Shown here: positions 23,506 through 33,203 of the stretch, one piece after another
How the letters are laid out: every line of letters starts with the position of its first letter
How positions within the stretch are numbered: position 1 is the first letter of the stretch
DNA from: Holothuria scabra
Taxonomy: Eukaryota > Echinodermata > Holothuroidea > Aspidochirotida > Holothuriidae
Assembly: GCA_037179385.1 (NCBI GenBank)
Contig: CM074187.1
Location: forward strand, 2,294,001 to 2,358,000
Length of the DNA: 64,000 nucleotides
Direction: 5' to 3'
Position numbers and translations under genes: made by a program
The notes under the pieces: generated by a model
Databases searched by the model: none
Told to the model about the DNA's origin: nothing
Seen by the model: only the letters and a program-made list of their open reading frames with translations

Positions 23506-25840
23506 TGAGTCATTGTCTTATTGAGGGAAGGTCAGATGATGTCATCAAAATGAAATGGTATAGGAGCTGATTTGTGACAAGGTCTTGAATTTAAGATTAA
23601 TCATGTGTGCTAAAAAGGGCACTCCTCAAGAAATTAAAGAGTGTGATAGGTATGTTTTCCCATTGTTTATCAAGGTGTGCAAACAAAACTGCACCTCTTG
23701 TAGTGATTTGAGGAGAGAGATGGTGTGAGATTGCACAGGCATGCCTAAAAAGTCAAGCCCAGAATTTGTCACACAGGTTATTGAAACAGAAACCCTGTTT
23801 AGGCAGATAGCCAAGACAAAGCATGTTTGACAAATCTCATTGGTGAACATGTATGACAGCTGAAAACCAAAGGATTTCTGGTAAAATAATTCATGGGACC
23901 TTACTCAAAGTGAAGTGATCAATTTCTAAGTCAAGTGAAAAGGTACCCTCTACCTTCTTTTCACTCAAAATTGGAGTCTTCATTCCCTTCAGGTTCCTTT
24001 ATTCACCTCAGTTTGAGGTATAAGTGCTAGAGTAAGTCGTTAAAAGAGGTTAGTTTACAATAACCAAACACAAATGGGAGGAATCTTGGAGATTGTTCTA
24101 TCCACCTTAACTTTCATTTTATCAGATCTGAGTTGTACAACTAGTTTCATAGATTATGTTTGAGGGGAACACCCACTTTTGAAATAGCTCACCTTATATC
24201 AACACTGTGTCACATGGTCAAATGGTCATTCCTGAAGTCCATTGAGGTTTCATTTAAATGCTTCCACCTCCATACACTTAAAAGAAATACTAATCAGGCA
24301 AAAGTTATTCTTGAAATAATTTCAAACTGTCTTCCATAATTTTCTTGACCAGCGCTTACATCCCTTTAGTTTGTTGGTTATTGTACCTTTTTCTGGTAAT
24401 GCCACAGATTCGCTTAGGGCAGAACAGTGCAGGCTCCATAAATATAACTACCATAAATAGCTGGTATTCTGTCTGGATGTCCAAGAAGGCCAATAGCCAA
24501 ATAAAGCACTAAAGGTGGAAAAAAGCAGGGGTGGGGGAGGGGAATCATATTGAAATGCATATGTCAATGGTAGTTTTTTACCTTGGGGCAAATTGCAAGG
24601 GCTTTCCCCTCTCACCCACCCTTTAATTCAGGGCTTGGTCCAAGATATATTTTACAATTAAGAATTGTCATGATTGTCAAATGATTATCCATTAAGAGAA
24701 TTTAAACTGGCTAGCTTAGACTTACTAGTGGTCTTCCAAGAAAGTTTGTGTCTTCCAAAAAAATTGATATAAGATGTTTTATCCTAGAAATAATTTTTAA
24801 GCTTGTTTGTCTTTTCAACATTGTGAAATAATTTTGTATGTATCCAAAACTTTGGCTTCCAAATGAATGAACCTTATATATCATAGGGGTATCACGTTTT
24901 ACAGTTCTTTGCTGTTTAACAGACTTATTTTTTTCACAGTGTTAAATATCGTTGTAGGTGCTCTCAGTGCTAGAAGGGAATTATCACTGGAGGCATCCTT
25001 TTGATTGAAGGTGGCTGGAATCATTTTACAGTTATTCCAAGTGAATTCAACTTCATATAATAGCAGGCTTGGACATTTTTCACCCCTCCATTTCCCAAAC
25101 TTAATTCTTGAGAGTTGAGAAACATCCACACATGGTATGAACTTTGCTGAATATCCTTCAACCCTGATTGTCTGGTGTCAATCACACATGCTGGAAACCC
25201 TGAGTCTGTGGAGACAGACACATATGCTAAGAACCCTTAGCCTGGGATGGCAGTGCACAAATGTTTCAAACTTTGATTGTTTGGTTTGAATCACAGGTGC
25301 TAGAAACCTTGAATTTGTTGGGGTAGTCACAAGTGCTAAGGCCCCCTATTCTGTGGTTGCAGTCACAAAATAATGCTGTAAACTCTGATTGCCTGGTTTC
25401 AGTCACAGGTGCTGGAAATCTTGAGTCAGTGAGGACAGTTACATTTTCTAAGGAATCTGAGACTGTGTTGGCAGTCCCAGATGCTTTAAACTTTGATTGT
25501 CTGGTTGCAGTCACAGTTGCTAGAAGCCCTGAATCTGTGGTGACAGTCCTGGTTACATACTATGAACTGTGTTGTAGGGCATAACAGTTGTGGTTTGGTG
25601 CTCAACATGAAAAGGTTATAATATCCTGTAACATATCTTGCACAATAAGCTAGTGTATTTATAACCTTCGTTATAACTTCCAAGTCTAAACAGTATTTTG
25701 AATTTATTAAACAATTTTTATACCCTTTGTTTTTCTGTAGATTAATGTATCATAAAATTGTCAAAAAATGTTGACCAAAAACTGAACTTTTTGCATAACA
25801 ATGCATGTAATATATTTGAATAAATATATATTAATGTATA
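23506..25840 (+). other. presumed 3' UTR and downstream region of CEP152
   Basis: No further exon is needed after the stop. An AATAAA at 25819-25824, within an AT-rich stretch, is a candidate polyadenylation signal; nearer signals cannot be excluded. A minisatellite occupies 25160-25560. Confidence 0.45.
25160..25560. repeat. minisatellite, ~37-bp units grouped in ~110-bp higher-order repeat
   Basis: The A-type unit CTTTGATTGTCTGGTTGCAG (with TCACAG) recurs at about 25161, 25270, 25380 and 25490, a spacing of ~110 bp. Between A units are two related ~37-bp units (CCTGAGTCTGTGGAGACAG type and CTAAGGAATCTGAGACTG type). All share the pattern TGAnTnTGTgGnnnCAGTCAC. Units differ by 15-30%, so the array is old. 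Short open frames here are by-products of the periodicity. Confidence 0.75.
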
Positions 25841-26379
25841 TATGATTTTACATTTTAGCATTTTCCTGCGTTTTTTTTTCTTTTTTCCTGTTAAAGTTTA
25901 AAAGTTCCTTAACTCAAGGATCCATTTGTCCCCTTACATTTTAACTTCCCCAGCATGGTACCAATTTTCACTGTATGTATAATTTCCAACTCAACCACTA
26001 CTTCATACTATTAACAAAGGGTTCACTGCCCCTTAATAACAGAGGAAAAATCAACCCAAACAAATTTTTGGGACTACATGTAGAAGGGCCACCTCCCAAA
26101 GAAAGTGCAATTTTATGTAATGGTGTAGTAGTTTCTAAAGGTTTTACAGGCTTTCTACCTGCCCTATAATTCTCTTTGTTATTTTGTTCTCTCTGTAAAT
26201 TTATATTTTTGCAAAATTTGTCCTAATAAGCCCCATTTTCTGTTTCATATTTTCTGTTTTCCTGTATTTCTATGAGAGTGTGACTATGCAGTTTTCCTTG
26301 TTGTTGGCATAGGCCTAGAAGTGGCAGGATACTCTTCAGTCATTTGTTAAGAAAAAGTTCTTTGTTATGGTCATCGGTG
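25841..26379. other. unique AT-rich intergenic sequence
   Basis: No gene, RNA or repeat recognised. Confidence 0.5.
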
Positions 26380-27150
26380 TCATTGAAGCATGTTGCCAAG
26401 CCAAGTAGTGCATACTTCCCAAGTGACCCACACTTCATGGGTTTGACCCGCATTTGAACACCCAAATCTGCTGACCAGTGGCATAGCAGCAGTCCCGGAG
26501 CGATTTCTCCCTGGCTCTGAAGGATGAAAAATTTGTAAATTAGTCGTTGTTACACCAGTCAACTTCGGCGTGGTTTTCCCAACTCTTCTTTCATGAAATT
26601 CCGAATTCTCTCCAATCGAAGCTTCACTTTTGTAGTCTTTTGTTTCGAACATGCAGAATTTTAATCGCGTTTCTTAATTTGCAGTTCCTAATGCAGTAGT
26701 ATTCACGCGTAAATGAGTTTAACTTTTCCGAACTCGGGAATTAACAAAGTCACTTGATCATCAAGTGACTTCGGCAACTAAAGTGCTATTTTCATTAATT
26801 GGCTTTCATAAAATTTCACATTTTCTGCAACTAATATAAACTTTTAAATGTCGTCGGAGAGTCTCAATATGTAGGGCCTAGATAACATAGTATAACAACA
26901 ACGGTCTTCGGTTAAGTGCTATCTAGACTTGAAGTAGCCTACTGATTATACATTACCGGTAATTCCCAAACCTTTCCCATTTTCTTATAGAGAACCCAGA
27001 ATCCAAAATCTTCTCCACCACAAGCTCTATATTTTCAAATATATTTTTAAAAGGCAAAACTTGCGTCCCCACATAAATGGTGCTCACATTTAAAACAAAA
27101 TCGGAAAATTTGGGTGCTTGCCCCCCTTCCCTTGAAAAATGTCTAACTAC
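26380..27150 (-). repeat. dispersed repeat family R1, copy a
   Basis: Collinear with the copies at 28915, 36785 and 43200. Shared landmarks are CTAGATAACATAGTATAACA with an ACGATCTTC-like string, CTAATGCAGTAGTATTCAC, AAAATCGGAAAATTTGGGTG and CTACGCCACT. It looks like a degraded non-coding retroposon or DNA element, not a gene. Boundaries approximate. Confidence 0.6.
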
Positions 27151-27603
27151 GCCACTGTTCTGAAACAATCAAACCACAAATTTAGGGAATTCATCACACT
27201 GCATTGAGCTGCTTGCTATGCGCAAGACATACTTGCTACGTTGTAGCATGGTTGCAGGCATCGAAAATGTCCAAATGTGAACAGTCGAGTGGTGGTTGTG
27301 CGACTCAACTTGGAAAACCAGAATCAGATACCTGTTTCGCGTGTTATAGTCAGTCGGGGCTTTTCTAAAAAAATTAAATTAAACGATGAATATTGGAGCC
27401 GACTTTATCATAACCACTTTTGCCTGTCCTTTGTTCTAGTTAAAAGCGATTCTGGAATGAATATTCCAAATTTATTGAATTTAAAGCATGTTTTTCTATT
27501 GCGACTGTAGATTAATCCCCTTTACTCTTGAGCAGCTTCTAGCAAGTAGGTGACAATTGTCCTTGTTCCACTGTGCATGCTTTGGAATTCCATTGGTTTC
27601 TGA
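27151..27603. other. unassigned intergenic sequence
   Basis: No coding pattern or repeat recognised. Confidence 0.5.
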
Positions 27604-28180
27604 AAGCCCCGTCCACACTATGCGACACGACTTACTGCAACAAGACTACCTTGTCGTAGTGAGTGACTGACGTCAAACTAGTTCTAAGCAGTGGTTTTAA
27701 GCTAAAGCTTAGGATTTCGATGGTTTTAAGAACATAGTACTCTTTTCCAAATAGTGATTACAAAGACTTGTGGATAGCGTTTTGTTGTGTGTCATTTTTG
27801 GCCACAGCAAAATCACTTTGTCAGAAGTAATGTGTACCAAAAATCTATCCCACAATCCTTTGTAGCTGATATTTGGGAAAAGGTCAATTATGCAACAAGT
27901 CGCAGATCCATGAAGCAATTCATGCATAATTCGGTTTAACATACTCTTTAGTGGTTACGTTGAAGAGACAAGAAATCGTTCTATTTCGATTAATTGACCT
28001 ACGCGGGCTTCATTCCAGAAGTCCGTCACTGCTGTTAGTTGCAAGTTTCAGTTTCACGCGAAACTGGGTTGCGCGTCTGCTTACAACTAGTTGTAAATCA
28101 TCCCACACTTTGCAACGCGTCTGAACAATCTCGTTGCAATGAATTGCGTCGCATCGAGTCGCATAGTGTGGACGGGACTT
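27604..28180. mobile_element. 577-bp MITE with CGTCCACACTATGCGAC inverted ends
   Basis: The left end reads AAGCCCCGTCCACACTATGC; the complement of the right end reads AAGTCCCGTCCACACTATGC, and both continue GAC. The interior is CpG-rich and has repeated TTGCAACG/CGTTGCAA-type strings. No transposase frame and no clear target duplication. CGTCCACAC-type ends are widespread among animal DNA transposons (recalled). Confidence 0.75.
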
Positions 28181-28914
28181 AAATCCCCTTTTCGTTTTAC
28201 CTGTCATGTGTAACTAGGTGGCGAGGAGTCGAGAACCTCGTCGTTCATATGGCGGGGACGATACTACCTTATGGTTTTAAAACCATATGAAAAGTTATTG
28301 GCATAGTATAGCCGATCCTGTTGAGGAGATGATGAATTCAATTTTCCATGATTTGTGTATATGGTAGAAAAGGACTTATAGCACTCTAAACTTCAATCAC
28401 TCAAAACTTGAAATATGGACGTCAGCTTTTCCGCCCATGATTAGGAGAGCCTTGCCTCATCGGCCCATAGTTCTGTTCGAATGATACCTCATCAATTACA
28501 CTTTGATATGGTGGTTTCAAAAGACGTAATCAAGAATTGGTAACATATCAAACACGTGACATTTCCCACTCCAATAGCGTTTATTCTTGAGCAGGAACAA
28601 ATCCGCACATAAACTTTATATTTCATTACTGATGGAAGGGTTCTAGCTAGACCTATTTAGAAAGGAGGAAGCCAGTATATCGTCCGAATTTCACATTTAA
28701 TAGTACTTGTAATTGAATATATATTATAAGGAACTGGAAGAAAAAATGTCAATGGATCGAATACAATTTAGCTTTAGCCTCCCCAACTCCCGATTTTCTT
28801 GACACAACACGCTAATCTACCCAACCTTTATAAGCGAAATGACAAATATCCACGCACTGGGGGATGATCACGTGAGTGTATCAAAGGAAATCAAGTTCAA
28901 TAATCAAGGATGCA
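28181..28914. other. unassigned intergenic sequence
   Basis: Contains the palindrome TATGGTTTTAAAACCATA near 28270. Nothing else recognised. Confidence 0.5.
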
Positions 28915-30650
28915 CCTCACGTACCCTACCCCATTGACCAAAAGGTACATTTTTAATGCTAAATATTTTCGCTTTTTCTACGAGCAAGAACTTTTTTAAA
29001 TAAAAAATTCTGATTTTCTTTTCTTAAGGGTGAACACTAATGTATTAGGAAAGTAATTTGCGGCGTACGGAGCGCGACGAAAATTTGGGTACTTCTACAC
29101 ATTTGTAAATATGGAGCTTGTTTCGCAGAAAATAGTTTAGATTAAGAGAGTTTCTTGTAAGGAAATTTGAATATTTGGGGGACTACCGAAGGATCTGTGT
29201 TTCCTATTAGCATATATATTTGACCCAGATACTAAGAAAATAACCTCTTTGAAAACGTTTGTCAGACATGTGAAGGCCTTCTCACTTGATAATTTGACTA
29301 AGGCCAGTTGTGTACTCTCTAATTTGATATTCATCTGTTCATATGTATGCTGAGAATGTGCTTTCAATTCTTTCCTCCTATTTTCTCTAACTCTTTTATT
29401 TTTCTTTCAGCTTTGGGTATATACATAATCTTATTTTTTTCTTTTCTGATAGATCTGCCATTGCTTTGCTTTTTGAGAAGTTCCACACCTTCCTGTTGTA
29501 ATTATTTTTTCTATATGCAATTTGCTTATGTGTTATGAAAGTGAAAGTAAACGAAGCGAAACGATATCTGAGATAGCAAGTCGACTGAAGATCGTTGTTG
29601 TTACATAATGTTATCTAAGTAGTGAGGACTGATGCTTCTCGGCAACATTAAAAAATCTTCCGAAACTTTGTCGCCTGTTTAAAAAAAAATAAAAATTAAA
29701 AGCCTATATTGAAGAAAATTTATTAGGAAAACGGTACTGATTTTAGCGACCACTTACTGTATTAAGGGTTGCAATTTAGGGCGCGCGAACGGCCCAGAAA
29801 ATGTTGTCCTTTTGAAACTAATAGTTATGGAGCTTTTATCAGGAAGAATTCGGAATTTTATGAAGGAAAAGTTGGGAAAACCTCACAGTATTTGACTGGT
29901 ATAACTGTATTGCATCGTCACTGCGCTGGAGACGTATCGCGGCGCGCAAAGCGCCCAAAAATGTTTGCCCTTTTTCAGAACAAATATATGCCTATGAAGA
30001 CAGGGAACATATACTGCAGAAAGCTTTGGATTAGGCTGGGTTTCCTGAAAGGAAAGTTAAAAAGTTTGGGATTACTAAAGACTATGCACTTCCATCATAT
30101 ATTGGTGGTAAATCTGAGAATAATGCTTTTTCGTCGTCCCCACTCTCTGGCAAAGAGCCGTTCGGCGAAACCAAACTATAAACTGCTTCCCGAAAAAGCT
30201 AGATTGCACGACGACTGAATCGTTGTTGCTACACATGTTATCTAAGGCCTACCAGCTGACACCCTCCGATGACATTTCAAAAGTTTCCCAAGCCTTTGTT
30301 GTTCTTTTTAGACAAAGTATTCCAAAATCAAGAGCTTGCATTGAAGAACATTTGAAATTCTACGAAAGACAGTTTACAAAAATAACAGCACACTGGGCTG
30401 CCGGTGTACTGTACGTGAAGTGGTGTGACTTATGGTAAATATCCGATTTTGTCATTTCCAGATATCGGAAAAGTTAACCAAATTGATTTATGAGCGAGAA
30501 CAATGCATGCTTTATCGCAAGTTGCGGCGCGCGAAGCGTGCGCCGGAAATTTTCCTTTTTCTTGAGATTTGGAAAAATGTAAAAAGGGGGATTCTGACCC
30601 GTGAGGTAGGGCGGAATGCTTCCGCCCCTCATTTTTCACTGGGGCTATCG
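28915..30650 (+). repeat. dispersed repeat family R1, copy b (interrupted)
   Basis: Runs in the opposite orientation to the copy at 36785-38130. It aligns in blocks: GCACCTCAC and CTACGAGCAAGAAC (28915-29215), GTCGACTGAAGATCGTTGTT (29555 on), and ATATCCGATTTTGTC with TGATTTATGAGCGAGAA (30430-30650). About 340 bp at 29215-29555 and parts of 29930-30330 have no counterpart in the other copies, so it is interrupted or differently deleted. Short ORFs in it are not conserved as protein. Confidence 0.6.
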
Positions 30651-31139
30651 CTGTTATAGACAGATAAGGAATAATCTTGACCAGGTTCAACTCCAAAATG
30701 ATCTAATCACCCTGTCTGAATGGCAAAATAATTGGCAAATGCACTTTAACACCAAGAAGTGCTTTGCAATGGGGATTACTCACCCAAAGAACCCCTAGAT
30801 TTTTAATTATACTCTTGATCCTTTGGAGTACACTGACTGCGCCAGACTTACCTGGGAGTTGACATCTCAAACACCCTTATCTGGAATAGACGTATTAACC
30901 GTATCACTTTGTCAGCAAATAGTCTCTGGCTTAAGAAATTTATACTCCTACCCCAGGATCGCCTGTTAAAGCTTATTCCTCGCCAGGCCTTTATTGGAGT
31001 ACTCATCTTCTTTTTGGGATCCCTATACCGTCTCCCTAGTATCCAACAAGGTTCAGTGATCAAATCCAACGTAGGGCTGCTAGGTTTGTTTGACCTACAG
31101 TCGGTCCAGCGGCCTTCAGGTTCTAGGCATTATCACTCA
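30650..31139 (+). pseudogene. LINE A: non-LTR retrotransposon reverse transcriptase C-terminal fragment, 5' part
   Basis: Conceptual translation with frame changes gives IRNNLDQVQLQNDLITLSEW, QNNWQMHFNTKKCFAMGITH and, after a shift, RPLLEYSSSFWDPYTVS. These are the familiar thumb and downstream motifs of CR1/L2/Jockey-like reverse transcriptases (typically LQxDL..W...W.M.FN..KC and RP.LEY.S..WDP). Stops and frameshifts make it dead. Homology continues after the insert at 31561. Confidence 0.75.
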
Positions 31140-31192
31140 AATAACATAACATAACACAACACAACACAACAACACAACATAACATAACATAT
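31140..31192. repeat. (AACAC/AACAT)n pentanucleotide microsatellite
   Basis: About 10 pentanucleotide units, the tail of the minus-strand LINE B. Confidence 0.85.
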
Positions 31193-31560
31193 CAGGTTGA
31201 AGGGCAAAGGAGGGCTGTAAAAGCCCCATAAGATGCCCTGTAATCCAACCCCCACCCCCTCCCAAACAAAAACGAACCACCAGCACCTAACGAGCCCAGA
31301 AAGATTAGATTCTACCATAGTCATGGAAAAACTTGTCAATACGGTGCACTGATGTGGAGTTAACAACCCACTCAGGCAGGCTATTCCACTTAACAATCCT
31401 ATGAGAGAAACTGAACTTCCTGATGACAAGTCTAGCAAAAGACTTTTTTTAACTACAACTAACAAAGGATTCCCTTCAGATAGAAATTTGTACCTGGAGC
31501 ATGTCTTCCCTAATCCTTCTCAGCTCCAAAGTTGTAAGCCCCAGCTCCAATAATAGATTT
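31140..31560 (-). mobile_element. LINE B: 5'-truncated non-LTR retrotransposon 3' end, inserted in LINE A
   Basis: Read on the minus strand it encodes LGLTTLELRRIREDMLQV, then ARLVIRKFSFSHRIVKWNSL and IDKFFHDYGR, followed by a 3' UTR with AGGGCATCTTATGG and CTCCTTTGCCCTTCAACCTG, ending in a degenerate (TTGTG/ATGTT)n tail, seen on the plus strand as AACAC/AACAT repeats at 31140-31190. The same order of segments is found at 59430-60040, so both belong to one family. Confidence 0.8.
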
Positions 31561-31760
31561 AAATATACCTACCAACAAGGACTGCTACAAATATAGTTTC
31601 TTTCCTCGGACCGTCAGAGGCTGGAACTTACTCCCCCTCTAACAAATCTCGAGGACACTGCAGTTAAACACGGCGCTGCCAGATCCTCAGACGGGACAGT
31701 AACCACATGCACACACTCAACCCTGCACATTTGACTCCACTAGGAGTGTTGTGAAGTATT
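31561..31760 (+). pseudogene. LINE A: C-terminal continuation after the insert
   Basis: Encodes YKYSFFPRTVRGWNLLP, the characteristic C-terminal end of this reverse transcriptase class (SFFPRTIRxWNxLP). It follows logically on SGSRHYHSN at the left side of LINE B, with NRFKYTY in between. It then decays through non-coding sequence towards a poly-C run. Confidence 0.75.
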
Positions 31761-31773
31761 TATCCAGATCCAG

Positions 31774-31790
31774 TCCCCCCCCCCCCCCCG
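31774..31790. repeat. poly-C run
   Basis: About 15-17 consecutive C, at or near the 3' end of LINE A. Confidence 0.8.
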
Positions 31791-32079
31791 GCTCCTACAC
31801 CTATACACATATAGCACAGGATTCGACCCCACATAACGACATTTGCATAGCCCGGGAATCCTGTGCTAGCTTCAGAATGTAAGCCTGCTGACTGAATGTG
31901 GGGCTGAATGTGAGGCTGAATTCTGTGTCCGTTTCCGGCTGCAACTTGCCTGCGGAGCGAACAAAGTTTTGTCTTATTCCTCACTAGAAACAATTGAGGC
32001 GGTAAGCTGAAGCGGCAAGCAAAGAAGCGCCCCACAGGCACAGGCTAGATTATTTTCACTCGAAAACAGCAGAGCCTGA

Positions 32080-32204
32080 ACTCAGTGGAAGCTGGCGAAC
32101 ATTAAGACAGCGAACAATAACACAGTGTAGCGAACAATAAGAAAAGCTGAAGCTAGCGAACAATAAGCAAATGACAGTAGTACGGAAGTTGAAGAGTGCC
32201 ATGT
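32080..32204 (+). repeat. left terminal inverted repeat of fold-back element
   Basis: Begins ACTCAGTGGAAGCTGGCGAA and holds four GCGAACA(A/T)TAA subrepeats. It ends near GGAAGTTGAAGAGTGCCAT. Preceded directly by AGAGCCTGA. Confidence 0.82.
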
Positions 32205-32224
32205 TCACGGGTGGGATTTTCTTA

Positions 32225-33203
32225 AAAAATGTTTCGCGAGATAATGGGGGTGATTCATGTAGGGGACGGTCCATTCTATCACCATGCTTCCGCTGACCCG
32301 GGGGCAAATTGTCACAGGGGGCGCCACAGCCCCGTAAAAGTCCGATTAATATGCCTAGTCTATAAAAAAGGTACAAATTGCGACTTTCAACGGTCACTTT
32401 GGCATTGCGACTTTCAACGGTCAATTTGGTTAACATTTCGAAAATTTTTCGCAAGATAATGGGGTTGATTCATGTAGGGGAGGGTCCATTCTATCACCAT
32501 GCTTCCGCTGGCCGGGGGGCAAATTTGTCACAGGGGGCGCCACAGCCCCGTAAAAGTCCGATTAATATGCCTAATATATATATATAACGTACACATTGCG
32601 ACTTTGAACGGTCATTTTGGCATTGCGACTTTCAACGGTCACTTTGGTTAACATTTGGAAAATTTTTCGCAAGATAATGGGGTTGATTCATGTAGGGGAG
32701 GGTCCATTCTATCACCATGCTTCCGCTGGCCGGGGGGCAAATTTGTCACAGGGGGCGCCACAGCCCCGTAAAAGTCCGATTAATATGCCTAATATATATA
32801 TATAACGTACACATTGCGACTTTGAACGGTCATTTTGGCATTGCGACTTTCAACGGTCACTTTGGTTAACATTTGGAAAATGTTTCGCAAGATAATGGGG
32901 GTGATTCATGTAGGGGAGGGTCCATTCTATCACCATGCTCCCGCTGACCCGGGGGCAAATTGTCACAGGGGGCGCCACAGCCCCGTAAAAGTCCGATTAA
33001 TATGCCTAGTATATATATATAACGTACACATTGCGACTTTGAACGGTCATTTTGGCATTGCGACTTTCAACGGTCACTTTGGTTAACATTTGGAAAATGT
33101 TTCGCAAGATAATGGGGGTGATTCATGTAGGGGAGGGTCCATTCTATCACCATGCTCCCGCTGACCCGGGGGCAAATTGTCACAGGGGGCGCCACAGCCC
33201 CGT
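32225..33203 (+). repeat. left satellite arm: ~218-bp tandem repeat, 5 units (last truncated)
   Basis: Units start AATGTTTCGCGAGATAATGG or AATTTTTCGCAAGATAATGG at about 32228, 32446, 32664, 32882 and 33100. Each has GATTCATGTAGGGGAGGGTC, GGGGCGCCACAGCCCCGT-like sequence, a short (TA)n and two CATTGCGACTTTnAACGGTC subrepeats. The fifth unit decays after the CACAGCCCCGT string at 33203. Confidence 0.92.

Noticed and set aside
25266..25584. Overlapping plus- and minus-strand frames near 25.4 kb
   Set aside because: By-product of the 37-bp minisatellite periodicity.
31133..31465. Minus-strand 110-codon frame with a Cys/Val tail
   Set aside because: It is the translated LINE B 3' UTR and pentanucleotide tail plus a few true reverse transcriptase residues, not a separate gene.
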